Positions 14,742 to 21,860 of a stretch of DNA of 28,326 nt are shown here, in pieces. Position numbers and translations under genes: made by a program. The DNA is from a virus. The notes under the pieces were generated by a model, which saw nothing but the letters and a program-made list of their open reading frames with translations, was not told the DNA's origin and did not search any database. The stretch's first letter is position 1; every line of letters begins with the position of its first letter. Where the stretch lies: positions 1 through 28,326 of IMG/VR virus record IMGVR_UViG_3300031857_001046; one strand, 5' to 3'.

Positions 14742-15979
14742 CAGAATGTCCCGCCCTTAATGCCACCGCTGAATTTACCTTCACCAGTGACAGTGATGCC
14801 CGTAGCCAAGATGTTGATGATCTGGCTTCCCAAAATTGCAAAAGCCACTTGACCAATGCCGGGGCGATACATACCCGAGTTGGTCTCAGCGGCAAAGTTG
14901 ATAGCAGGGGTTCCGACCGTACCGTTAATCAGGTTCAGTGAGGTTGCACCAGCCTGCACGGTATTGGCGTTGAAGAAGTTCACGCCGTCGCACACCAGAG
15001 TCGCTTGCTGTCCGGGCGGAATAGTTGTCGACAATGCGCCGCCTGCGCTGGTCTTAATCGTCAGGGTGTAGCCGTTGTCGGTGGTTTGGTTCGAGACCAC
15101 ATACAAGGTCACCACCTGAGGGAAGACCACCTCCACATTCCCAGTGAGCGATCCAACATATTCTTGGATCACATTCTGCGCTTCGTTAGTCGTCAGGGTA
15201 TAAGTTCCGGAGACAACAGGCTTCACCAGAGCAGAGAACGCAAACTCAGTGTTTGCGCCGTAGCCCACAGTGATGTACTCGGTGCCCGTACAAATGATGA
15301 ACGCGGCATCGTTTGGCTGGAATGTCTTGGTGATCTTGCCGTCGATCAACTCAGCCGATGTCGTGCCCACGGTCATGGTTCCGGTGCCGTTGTTCTTCAA
15401 CAGCGTGAACCAGTTGTTGCCTAGAGACGATGCAAGGGGAAGGGTAGAAGTTCCGGAGCCGCTTGACCACACCTTAGTTTGGGCGCGGTCAGAGGCAAGG
15501 TAGGTGTACCCGTTGGTCAACGAGGATGTGGGGTGGCTTTGATTCAGCGTGGTGCTGATTGCCAGCAAGCCATACCCGGCAAGAGTTGCCGCATCAGCAG
15601 ACGAAGAGCCTGCACCAAAGGCGATGTTGCCCCATGTGCCAGCGACCGTGCTGTTGTCGGTGATGTAGATGTACTTGGCCTCACCCGGGGCCACGGTGAT
15701 GATCGTGCTTGCGCCGCCAGAGGTAGTGACGGTAAACGAGTTCGAGCCAACATTTCGGATCAAAGAGTCTTCACCGACAGACGCTTCGTTTGCTGGAGGA
15801 ACACGCAATTGCAGGCCAGCCGATGAGGCATTGACCTGCATGATTCGAGCGATGAAGTCAGTCGCGGTGGTGCTGTTAGACGGCCAATTCAGTTGCGTGT
15901 TGGCCGACAGTGCTACCGTCCGGTACGAGACATCGGTGGGCTGTATGACATCGCCCGTGAATGGGGAAACATAACTCAT
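14741..15979 (-). CDS. Beta-rich tail/virion protein (412 aa)
   Basis: The sequence is almost entirely beta-strand and Thr/Ser/Gly/Asn-rich with no Cys-dense or enzymatic motif. Residues 1-250 contain two similar halves (RNVGSNSFTVTTSGGASTIITVAPGEAKYIYI and NNWFTLLKNNGTGTMTVGT...FIICTGTEYI, cited in part) typical of jelly-roll repeats. The C-terminus has INFAAETNSGMYRPGIGQVAFAI and ends in GGIKGGTF. Phage fibre or appendage proteins often have an NSGMYRP-type segment. ATG 15979 overlaps the adaptor stop by 4 nt. It lies between an adaptor and the tail-stabilisation protein, so it may be a tail needle, knob or fibre-anchoring protein; the exact role is not known. Confidence 0.65.
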   Translation of the reverse strand: MSYVSPFTGDVIQPTDVSYRTVALSANTQLNWPSNSTTATDFIARIMQVNASSAGLQLRVPPANEASVGEDSLIRNVGSNSFTVTTSGGASTIITVAPGEAKYIYITDNSTVAGTWGNIAFGAGSSSADAATLAGYGLLAISTTLNQSHPTSSLTNGYTYLASDRAQTKVWSSGSGTSTLPLASSLGNNWFTLLKNNGTGTMTVGTTSAELIDGKITKTFQPNDAAFIICTGTEYITVGYGANTEFAFSALVKPVVSGTYTLTTNEAQNVIQEYVGSLTGNVEVVFPQVVTLYVVSNQTTDNGYTLTIKTSAGGALSTTIPPGQQATLVCDGVNFFNANTVQAGATSLNLINGTVGTPAINFAAETNSGMYRPGIGQVAFAILGSQIINILATGITVTGEGKFSGGIKGGTF

Positions 15980-16605
15980 GTGTCAAGTACCGCCGCTTGT
16001 CGGTCACCGATACGCTGAATATCCTCAGTCTTCAACACCTTCATGATGGTGTCGTATTGAGCCTGCCACATGGCAATGCGCTCGTCGTTCTTCAGGTATG
16101 GCATGGCCTGCAAGAGGGAGCCGTACAGAAGAGCCTGAGGGGCGTAGGCGGTAAACCAGTTGGTTTGATTGGACACATCCAGAGGCTGGACGCGCTCGTA
16201 GTACAACACCTCAAAGGCGTAGGCCGATGCCGGGGTGGGGGCAACGAGCCAGTGGGTGTAGTCGTAGTCACAGTAGTAGGCCGGAACATCCTCAAGAGTT
16301 TGGTTCGGCCAGTACTCGCGAAGGTACTCGTATTTTCTGAGAAGGATGGGCTGTCGGACGCCGCCTACAGTCACATTCATGGACACGGTTTTATGCCACC
16401 GAGCAGGCTTTTCGATTACAGGATTACCCTGCACCATATTGCTGGTGTTTACCGTCAGGTTGCCGAGAAACTTGATCTCTGCGGCAATGACCTGCTCGGC
16501 CAGCATAATGAAGGTGGGAATCTTGGCAATCGTCTCGGCGTCACTGCGCTCAAGATATTGCTGGATGTCTGTCACCAGCGAGTTGTATGTCATTACGACG
16601 GCCAT
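15976..16605 (-). CDS. Head-tail adaptor-like protein (209 aa)
   Basis: The start is ATG 16605, which shares a base with the preceding TGA and has AAGGTG a few nt upstream; an internal ATG at 16593 and upstream GTGs are alternatives. The N-terminal half is helical (SLVTDIQQYLERSD, IPTFIMLAEQVIAAEI), followed by a strand-rich middle (WHKTVSMNV, LLRKYEYLREYW, FEVLYYERVQPL). A helical end (YAPQALLYGSLLQAMPYLKNDER) closes it. This architecture and motif order match phage adaptor proteins that join portal to tail (gp4/gp11-like). A second protein with related features is encoded at 25798-26871. Adaptor identity is fairly confident from the pattern; the phage it most resembles cannot be named without a search. 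Confidence 0.7.
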   Translation of the reverse strand: MAVVMTYNSLVTDIQQYLERSDAETIAKIPTFIMLAEQVIAAEIKFLGNLTVNTSNMVQGNPVIEKPARWHKTVSMNVTVGGVRQPILLRKYEYLREYWPNQTLEDVPAYYCDYDYTHWLVAPTPASAYAFEVLYYERVQPLDVSNQTNWFTAYAPQALLYGSLLQAMPYLKNDERIAMWQAQYDTIMKVLKTEDIQRIGDRQAAVLDT

Positions 16606-16997
16606 CACCACACCTTTTTCTTGATAGATTCAGGCTGTGGGACAAACTGCTTGCCTTTTTGTGTGCCCTCTCGTTTGGCACGGGTCGTAGCACCGTACTC
16701 TGCGGGAGTTAATTTCTCACGGGCTTGTTTCGGCAGGTACCGTTCCCCAGTCGCCTCTTTACCCTGAGTGGACGGCTTACCGGATCGAGTTCCCCAATCT
16801 TCTTGCGTCCACTTACTTAATGAATTATCCGCCTTTTTAGGGCCTTTGTAACCCCCTCCGCTACTCTTGTATTTTTGAGTCGCGAGTTGGGCTTTTCTTG
16901 CGCTCCACTGACCGGGTTTGCCACCCTTATCAGAGGCTTTGACTTGAGACACGATCCGCTTCCATTTGGATGGATCGCTTTTGGTTGCTGTACTCAT
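16605..16997 (-). CDS. Small basic protein, DUF5872-type (130 aa)
   Basis: The start is ATG 16997, sharing one base with the stop of the endolysin gene (TGATG), with a GGGGGTG tract just upstream. Residues about 6-80 (SDPSKWKRIVSQVKA, GGKPGQWSARKAQLA, GGGYKGPK, SLSKWTQEDWGTRSG) match the family I know as DUF5872, small Lys/Gly/Trp-rich proteins found in phages and large DNA viruses. The C-terminal part (GERYLPKQAREKLTPAEYGATTRAK, cited in part) is a second basic motif. It is strongly basic, and a nucleic-acid-binding or virion-packaged role is plausible but unproven. It is embedded between lysis and adaptor genes. Confidence 0.75.
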   Translation of the reverse strand: MSTATKSDPSKWKRIVSQVKASDKGGKPGQWSARKAQLATQKYKSSGGGYKGPKKADNSLSKWTQEDWGTRSGKPSTQGKEATGERYLPKQAREKLTPAEYGATTRAKREGTQKGKQFVPQPESIKKKVW

Positions 16998-17461
16998 CAC
17001 ACCCCCATAACTTGACACTCCGCTTCACGGCGTTTTACAAGGCCCGGAAGCACTCGTCCACCGCCCCTTGTCCATAACATCAATTGTTCTTTTGCGCCTT
17101 CCCAGTCTTGCTCATTTATTTTGCGGCGCAATGTGCTGGTCTGAAGTCTGCCAACCCCAAGGTTGTAGGCAAAGTCCACGATGGCATTGAGTTTGCCCCA
17201 GTCATTTGCCTGCAAGGCAAGCGTAAGCAGAACTGGACACTGCCGGATCGTCCCGGGCGCGTATTTGTGCATCAACTCATGAACGAGCAAAGCCCGCGCC
17301 GTGGGTTCGTCCATGGGCGGGTCTTGAAGCGTGACTTTGCGACCGTCTGCGTAGAAGGTGGAGCCGTACCCAATGGTAGGCACGCCAGCCGGGCAGAGGT
17401 AGGGTTTAGCCTTATACCCCTCGAACCTCTTGCAGAGTTCGGTCGCAATGTCTAATTTCAT
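16997..17461 (-). CDS. Endolysin, GH24 lysozyme (muramidase), 154 aa
   Basis: The N-terminus carries the GH24 catalytic set: Glu14 in RFEGYKA, Cys23 in YLCPAG (the position of the catalytic Asp in other members) and Thr29 in VPTIGYG, i.e. the E-x8-(D/C)-x5-T arrangement. DFAYNLGVGRLQTSTL (115-130) and GLVKRREAECQVM at the C-terminus are further GH24 motifs. It cleaves the glycan strands of peptidoglycan at lysis. No signal peptide or N-terminal anchor is visible, so it probably depends on the holin upstream. ATG 17461 overlaps the holin stop by 4 nt. Length is normal for the family. Confidence 0.93.
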   Translation of the reverse strand: MKLDIATELCKRFEGYKAKPYLCPAGVPTIGYGSTFYADGRKVTLQDPPMDEPTARALLVHELMHKYAPGTIRQCPVLLTLALQANDWGKLNAIVDFAYNLGVGRLQTSTLRRKINEQDWEGAKEQLMLWTRGGGRVLPGLVKRREAECQVMGV

Positions 17462-17958
17462 GCAAGTCCACGCTTTGCCAGAGTCCTATCAAGAATCCAG
17501 TAGTTGACAACACCAGACAGCAGGGCCATGTCATCAACACCCCAAGCGTTCTTCAGCACTTCCAGCATCGGCTGGCCTGCGTAGTACGCCAAAATGATTG
17601 CGGCGGTCTTGGCGACGCCGTAGAGGAGCAGGAGGTAGTAGGTCATCACCGGGCGCACAGAAGCGCTCAGAGAGGCCACCCAGCCCCCTGCGGCCTTGAC
17701 CATCTCGGTCTGCTGGTCGATAGCGGCCTTGAAGGCGTCCATGACCCCAACATCGACCGCCATGTCGCGCTGGGCGCCGATCTCTTCGAGCCTGATCTGA
17801 CCGCGCACCTTTTCGAGGTCGCACTGCTTGTCGAACATTGCCAGTTCATGCTGGCGCTCGTTCTTCTTGTCAAAGTACTTGATGACCTCCGGCACGAGAC
17901 GGAACACGCCGCCAAGCAAGGAGCCAATAATTCCACCGCCAAGCAAATCAAACATCAT
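17458..17958 (-). CDS. Holin, GTA-type 3-TM family (166 aa)
   Basis: Residues 2-25 form a Gly-rich hydrophobic segment, followed by a charged helix (about 28-75). GGWVASLSASVRPVMTYYLLLLYGVAK then starts a membrane region with two segments (about 103-125 and 143-160), ending in NYWILDRTLAKRG. This matches the GTA_holin_3TM family, which perforates the inner membrane to release or activate the endolysin. Two consecutive ATGs (17958 and 17955) are possible starts; GGGGGG upstream lies three or six nt away respectively. Its place directly before the GH24 endolysin supports the call. Confidence 0.85.
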   Translation of the reverse strand: MMFDLLGGGIIGSLLGGVFRLVPEVIKYFDKKNERQHELAMFDKQCDLEKVRGQIRLEEIGAQRDMAVDVGVMDAFKAAIDQQTEMVKAAGGWVASLSASVRPVMTYYLLLLYGVAKTAAIILAYYAGQPMLEVLKNAWGVDDMALLSGVVNYWILDRTLAKRGLA

Positions 17959-18230
17959 TTACCCCCCTTACCAAGTCGCTCACGCTCCTCAAGCAAACGA
18001 ACCTTGACCTGCAACTCATTGATGTGTTGCATCAACTGTTCTTTTTGAATTTGCCTGCGCTCGGCAGAAATGGGACTATCGGTAGGCGTACCTTCTTTGG
18101 TGATCAAAGCGGGCATTTGGCCCTCAATCTTTGTCAGCCGCTCAGAGAAGGAGGCGACTTGGCCCAGAAGCCACGCAAGGGCGGCAACCACGATTGGAAT
18201 TACTGCCTTGAGGACATCTGACCAAGCCAT
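17955..18230 (-). CDS. Small membrane protein with coiled-coil tail, lysis cassette (91 aa)
   Basis: One N-terminal membrane segment (residues about 7-27, VLKAVIPIVVAALAWLLGQV) is followed by an acidic/basic helical region with EGTPTDSPISAERR and a coiled coil ending in ERERLGKGGK. The ATG shares a base with the preceding stop (TGATG), a GTG at 18233 being a less likely start. The topology of one TM and a coiled coil could suit an inner-membrane spanin or an accessory holin, and the family recurs in phage lysis regions. No matching outer-membrane lipoprotein (lipobox) gene was found nearby, so a spanin role is not supported strongly. Confidence 0.65.
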   Translation of the reverse strand: MAWSDVLKAVIPIVVAALAWLLGQVASFSERLTKIEGQMPALITKEGTPTDSPISAERRQIQKEQLMQHINELQVKVRLLEERERLGKGGK

Positions 18231-18451
18231 CACTTATCCACCTTGTTGTCGAGTTTGTCGAAAATCTTCCCAAGCATCCCCTTGATCTCGTTGATGTCGT
18301 TTCGATAGTCGTCACGAGTCACATATTGCAAAGGCATCTCTGCAATACGATCCTCGATGCGGATGATCGAACGAGAGAGTGAATTCAGAATCCACCCCCC
18401 AAAAGCACCAGCAACAGCAAAGGCAATGTTAAGAAGCGTCTGATTGTCCAT
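18230..18451 (-). CDS. Small membrane-anchored protein, lysis cassette (73 aa)
   Basis: The start is taken as ATG 18451 with a weak GAG upstream; a longer frame would extend into the 51-aa gene. A short hydrophobic N-terminal segment (NIAFAVAGAFGGWILNSL, residues 8-25) is followed by a charged helix with YVTRDDYRNDINEIKGMLGKIFDKLDNKVDK, the RDDY/heptad pattern common in small phage membrane proteins next to holins. It overlaps the 51-aa gene by 23 nt and the next gene by 1 nt. Its role in lysis is inferred from neighbours; it may be a second holin or a holin regulator. Confidence 0.62.
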   Translation of the reverse strand: MDNQTLLNIAFAVAGAFGGWILNSLSRSIIRIEDRIAEMPLQYVTRDDYRNDINEIKGMLGKIFDKLDNKVDK

Positions 18452-18584
18452 TCTCAACTTTCTGCTGGTTCTTGGCTTCTGCTTGAATAGCCTCAACCAG
18501 TTGGAACACCTCTTGGTATGGACGAGTCCCTAGATAAGCCAAGACTTGATTGATCAATTGCAAAGAAATATTGAAATTTTCCAT
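18429..18584 (-). CDS. Short lysis-region gene encoding a 51-aa protein
   Basis: This frame is short but well supported: ATG 18584 has GGAG exactly six nt upstream (18591-18594), and the stop is TAA 18429-18431. The product starts MENFNISLQLINQVLAYLG and continues with a TRPYQEVFQLVEAIQAEA helix, a helical, soluble chain that resembles small proteins repeatedly found beside phage lysis genes. It begins one nt after the stop of the 85-aa gene and overlaps the 73-aa membrane-protein gene by 23 nt, so it completes an otherwise unbroken gene chain. The function is unknown. Confidence 0.7.
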   Translation of the reverse strand: MENFNISLQLINQVLAYLGTRPYQEVFQLVEAIQAEAKNQQKVENGQSDAS

Positions 18585-18585
18585 C

Positions 18586-18843
18586 TTAGGCTCCGGGTTG
18601 TTGAGCGGCGGCCAATTGAGCCTGATAAGCGGCGATTACGGCAGGAGTCCATGCCACATTGCAGATAGCCACGACATTCGCAGGTTGACCAGTGAGGTCT
18701 TGACCCGGCGTCAGGCTGGTGCGATGGTAAGTCTTGCTCAATTCGTTGCCATCTTCCATGATGCGAGTTGCCTCACGATAGAGGACGATACCGTTCTCAG
18801 TGACGGTGATTTGATCGATTACTTTTTCTTTCGTGATTGCCAT
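18586..18843 (-). CDS. Small protein between fibre and lysis genes (85 aa)
   Basis: ATG 18843 is preceded by AAGGAG at eight nt. Residues 1-45 are predicted beta-type (KVIDQITVTENGIVLYREATRI), and the C-terminal half is helical with an Ala/Gln-rich end (AAYQAQLAAAQQPGA). Small proteins of this type follow fibre genes in many phages and may attach to the fibre or assist its folding, but I cannot name a family. It starts a new block after a 69-nt gap that contains a small stem-loop. Confidence 0.62.
   Translation of the reverse strand: MAITKEKVIDQITVTENGIVLYREATRIMEDGNELSKTYHRTSLTPGQDLTGQPANVVAICNVAWTPAVIAAYQAQLAAAQQPGA
18591..18594 (-). promoter_or_regulatory. Ribosome-binding site of the 51-aa gene
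   Basis: GGAG on the minus strand six nt before ATG 18584, inside the last codons of the 85-aa gene. It is the main evidence that the short frame is translated. Confidence 0.65.
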
Positions 18844-18877
18844 TTCAGTTTCTCCTTAAAGTTGGCGTTGTGTCCGG

Positions 18878-18896
18878 CCTGACCAATCCAGTCAGG
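18878..18896. other. Stem-loop in the gap between fibre and lysis genes
   Basis: A perfect 6-bp inverted repeat (CCTGAC/GTCAGG) encloses a 7-nt loop in the 69-nt gap before the 85-aa gene. No U-run follows on the minus strand, so it is not an intrinsic terminator. It could be an RNA-processing or mRNA-stability element, or chance. Confidence 0.3.
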
Positions 18897-18912
18897 TTAA
18901 TGAACTTCGTGG

Positions 18913-19866
18913 TTAAGATGTGAAATAAGTGCCCTCAATGTACCAGTCAATAGAGGAACCCATATTTGTAACAGTCACTGTCGCATCAACACCTGTCTGC
19001 GGATTTGATGTCGAAGCAGATGTCCAAAACTTTGCGTGGGTTGCGCCGTTTTCAATCATGCTGGCTTGCGGCTGAACTGCTGTAGAGCCTCCTCTATAAC
19101 CCATTGCAAATGCAGTCCAATACTCAGTGGACGCAAATGGGAAGCCCCCAATTCTTGCATCACCACTACCTCCAGTAATTGCGCTAAAAGTAATGTTTGC
19201 TCGAATATGAACAGCCCTACCAACTTTCACATAGTGGCCTACATTTGTTCCGCCTGCTGTTCCAGTTGGATTTGACCCAGTGCCACCCAAACTTGGAGTC
19301 CAAGTCCCCTCCTCATAATCATCTAGCGTGTTTGCGTTAGATGATGCTGTTTGAGTTGCGGGGAAGGTGATGCCTATGCCAGATGCTGGAGAAGCGCCTT
19401 GCAAGGCAATAGTCTGGCTTGCAAGACCCATAGTAAGGGTGGTCGTAAATCCAGCACCTGCACCCGCTGTTCCAGCGGCGGCTGAGTAAAAATAAAACCC
19501 GCCATTTGCCAATTTCAATGCCGAAGCCGCATCCGAATTGATGTACTTGGGTGATGCGCCTAACGGGTTCGTAAGATTGGACGATATTTGCGTTTGATTG
19601 TTGGTTGACGATGCGCTAATAGATGCAATCGATCCAACTGGGCCAAATTGCATAACTTTTTGACCGTAAGCGCTGTCAGCCGCACTGGGGGTTATGCCAA
19701 GACCAATGTTCTGTGAGGCATCAACCAAAAACGCCAGCGTGCCATTCGTGGCAAGAGCCACCTGATTGGCGGCAGGGTAGTAGACACCAGTGGTCGCACC
19801 ACCAGTACCGCCTTGTACCGCTGGATCAGAGACGCTGTTGTCTGTTCCTTTGAGAATGAGTGTCAT
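18913..19866 (-). CDS. Tail fibre / receptor-binding protein (317 aa)
   Basis: AAGGAA precedes ATG 19866. The chain is beta-rich and low in charge: an N-terminal region with Gly/Thr repeats (GGTGGATTGVYYP), a middle region (QNIGLGITPS) and a stalk-like part. A domain starting at GIGITFPATQ with the linker NTLDDYEEGTWTP (residues about 165-190) follows; it is shared with the gene at 19906-20721. The C-terminal domain (about 200-317) is a beta-sandwich-like module with HYVKVGRAVHIRANITFS, often seen at the ends of fibre proteins. It probably contributes to host recognition. It is AT-richer than the genes left of 17000. Confidence 0.68.
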   Translation of the reverse strand: MTLILKGTDNSVSDPAVQGGTGGATTGVYYPAANQVALATNGTLAFLVDASQNIGLGITPSAADSAYGQKVMQFGPVGSIASISASSTNNQTQISSNLTNPLGASPKYINSDAASALKLANGGFYFYSAAAGTAGAGAGFTTTLTMGLASQTIALQGASPASGIGITFPATQTASSNANTLDDYEEGTWTPSLGGTGSNPTGTAGGTNVGHYVKVGRAVHIRANITFSAITGGSGDARIGGFPFASTEYWTAFAMGYRGGSTAVQPQASMIENGATHAKFWTSASTSNPQTGVDATVTVTNMGSSIDWYIEGTYFTS

Positions 19867-19905
19867 GGTTATTCCTTGTCTTTATTTGGTCAATGAACTC
19901 TTTGG

Positions 19906-20721
19906 TTAAGCGGATGTTCGGTATGTATAACCAAGAATTATTTCTGTTGTGTTTGAAAATTGTGCATTTGTCAATCCTATTTTTGCACCGCCAGAAATTT
20001 GTCCATACCAACTTAAAACAGCCCCACCAGAACCTCCTTGGTTGGAAATGTTGTATGCGCCAGACGGAAGCGTTAAATTATTAGAAGAAAAAGCCGCACA
20101 TGAATACGAAAATAAACCTGAGTTAGTTGGGAACGGAAGAGAAATATTTGCATCACCAGTGGCGCTACCTTTGCTGGACAAAACAATAATTAAACTTACA
20201 AAAACCAATTGCCCTATTTTTATATAGGACGCCGACCTAGTGGAATATGTAATTCCCGTGTTTGCAAGACCAAAAGTAAGTTCTGGAGTCCAAGTCCCCT
20301 CTTCATAGTCATCCAGAGTGTTTGCATCGCTTGATGGGCTTTGAGTGGATGGGAATGTGATACCAAAACCAGAAGATGGGACAGCAGTTCCAACACCGAT
20401 ACCATATTGGTTCATTGCCGCCATGTAGGTGGCATGAGTTGGGTTGTAGAAGCCAAGGTTGTTGGCGCTGTTTGCGCCAATCTGGAATTGCTCATTTGCG
20501 TTTACAACAGTTACAGCCGCCGCAGTAGCGTTATAAATACTTAGATTGGCACCGAAGCCACCACCGTTGTAAGCAGTAGCAGAGCCAACGGCAACAGAGG
20601 TTCCACTCAAGATGTTGACTGCAACCGTACCATTCGACTGAAGTTGCAATACACCAGAAGCGTCAGCAGTCTGTACGATGCCGCCGCTACCAGTAGAAGA
20701 TGCGTTGATTATTGAGGCCAT
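19906..20721 (-). CDS. Tail fibre / receptor-binding protein (271 aa)
   Basis: The N-terminus (MASIINASSTG, then ADASGVLQLQSNGTVAV) parallels that of the 257-aa gene at 21075, and residues about 120-150 (GFGITFPSTQSPSSDANTLDDYEEGTWTPEL, cited in part) parallel the 317-aa gene. The protein thus looks assembled from exchangeable modules: an attachment domain, a linker and a beta-rich tip (ASYIKIGQLVFVSLIIVL and following). GGGAG upstream of ATG 20721 is the likely ribosome-binding site. Codon and base use are visibly AT-richer than neighbours. Host recognition is the likely role. Confidence 0.65.
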   Translation of the reverse strand: MASIINASSTGSGGIVQTADASGVLQLQSNGTVAVNILSGTSVAVGSATAYNGGGFGANLSIYNATAAAVTVVNANEQFQIGANSANNLGFYNPTHATYMAAMNQYGIGVGTAVPSSGFGITFPSTQSPSSDANTLDDYEEGTWTPELTFGLANTGITYSTRSASYIKIGQLVFVSLIIVLSSKGSATGDANISLPFPTNSGLFSYSCAAFSSNNLTLPSGAYNISNQGGSGGAVLSWYGQISGGAKIGLTNAQFSNTTEIILGYTYRTSA

Positions 20722-20724
20722 ATT

Positions 20725-21060
20725 TTATGCTCCCGCCCAAGGTAGAGGCAATGTCACAATTGGAGGGTTAATCTGCAATTGAATTTCTGCCTCGATTTTC
20801 GATTCTGTTCCTGTTTTATTTACGCCGTTGCTCCAGCACCAATTAAGCACCTGATCTTGTGTGAGGTCTGCATAAGGAGTGAAAGCGCCATCTTGCAAGG
20901 GGAAAGATGCAACACCACAAGATGTCGCCGAGAAACGAGTGTCTCCAACAGACTGATTTCCAGTGCAACGCCATCCAGCGGTAATCACAACATCTGTGTA
21001 TTGACCTTCACTTGGCTTGCATTGCATCCATTCAATTGTCCAAACAATGTTTGTATTCAT
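20725..21060 (-). CDS. Small protein in fibre cluster, DUF7936-like (111 aa)
   Basis: The start is set at ATG 21060, which has AGGA about ten nt upstream; the longer frame to 21093 lacks a better site. The sequence WTIEWMQCKPSEGQYTDVVITAGWRCTG (residues 7-34, in part), PYADLTQDQVLNWCW (76-90) and a C-terminal INPPIVTLPLPWAGA match a family common in phage fibre regions that I recall as DUF7936. The function is unknown. Three paired-looking Cys-containing beta segments are visible. It lies between two fibre genes and is probably a fibre-associated or chaperone-like accessory. Confidence 0.6.
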   Translation of the reverse strand: MNTNIVWTIEWMQCKPSEGQYTDVVITAGWRCTGNQSVGDTRFSATSCGVASFPLQDGAFTPYADLTQDQVLNWCWSNGVNKTGTESKIEAEIQLQINPPIVTLPLPWAGA

Positions 21061-21074
21061 AGAAGTTTTCCTAA

Positions 21075-21848
21075 TTAAGCAAGGCGAAGCCAAGAGATTT
21101 GAACAGAATCCAGATTGTTGCTAAAAGAAGCACCAAAGTTGATGCTGGCAAAACCAGAGGCGTTGCAAGTAATTGTCTGAGATGCGCCATACCCACTTGC
21201 TGACAAAAGAGAATATCCAAAATCTGCTGTGTCGTAAGCATTCAAGATGTATACGGCTCTGCTGTGATAAACACCACTTCCAATCACGGTGACAATATAA
21301 CAACCAATATCAAAGTTTGTGACGCTTCTTGTGGTTCCAGAAGTTGTTGATCCCCATGATTGATAACCGCTTTGAATAACGCCAGTAGTGACGCCCGGGT
21401 AATTTCTATTACTACCAGTTGTTGCGGAAGTATTGAAAAGAACATCTCCAGTAGGGCCAATACTGCCCCTGACGGTGTTGTTTGTGGCAAAAGCAATAGC
21501 AGAAGAGCCTGTCGTACCAATACTTAACCCATAAGCAGTTCCGCCACCAAACAAACCAGTTCCAGAACTGTTTTCAAGGCCAATAAAAGCCCTGTCAGAA
21601 CCATTTGATCGAAGTGTTAAGTAGTTTGCGCCAGTGCCAGTTTGCTCAAACTTTGAATTTGATGCGGTAGATGTTGAGACATGAAACAAATTTGCTGGGC
21701 TTTGAGTGCCAACACCAACTTGCTGACTACCGTTAACGGTCAAGGCCACCGTGCCGTTGTTGGTGGCAAGTTGCAGAACACCAGAGGTGTCCGCGCTCAT
21801 GTTTAGCGCGGTTGCACTGGTGGTTCCTGCCGAAATAATCGATGCCAT
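21075..21848 (-). CDS. Tail fibre / receptor-binding protein (257 aa)
   Basis: AAGGAG precedes ATG 21848. The N-terminal residues (MASIISAGTTSATAL, SADTSGVLQLATNNGTVALTV) mirror the start of the 271-aa gene. The middle has repeats resembling QVGVGTQSPANLFHVS and a VRGSIGPTGDVLF stretch, and the C-terminal domain (about 165-257) is Ser/Gly/Tyr-rich beta with GYGASQTITCNASGFASINFG. No enzymatic motif is seen. The shared N-terminus implies attachment at the same virion site as the 271-aa protein, or competition for it. Confidence 0.65.
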   Translation of the reverse strand: MASIISAGTTSATALNMSADTSGVLQLATNNGTVALTVNGSQQVGVGTQSPANLFHVSTSTASNSKFEQTGTGANYLTLRSNGSDRAFIGLENSSGTGLFGGGTAYGLSIGTTGSSAIAFATNNTVRGSIGPTGDVLFNTSATTGSNRNYPGVTTGVIQSGYQSWGSTTSGTTRSVTNFDIGCYIVTVIGSGVYHSRAVYILNAYDTADFGYSLLSASGYGASQTITCNASGFASINFGASFSNNLDSVQISWLRLA

Positions 21849-21860
21849 ATTGTTCTCTCC

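Noticed and set aside
15961-16767. 268-codon plus-strand frame
   Set aside because: Antisense to the 209-aa adaptor-like gene and part of the DUF5872-type gene, both of which show conserved protein motifs.
17955-18230. Spanin pair (Rz/Rz1) in the lysis cassette
   Set aside because: The 91-aa protein has one membrane segment and a coiled coil, but no lipoprotein signal (lipobox) frame was seen inside or next to it.
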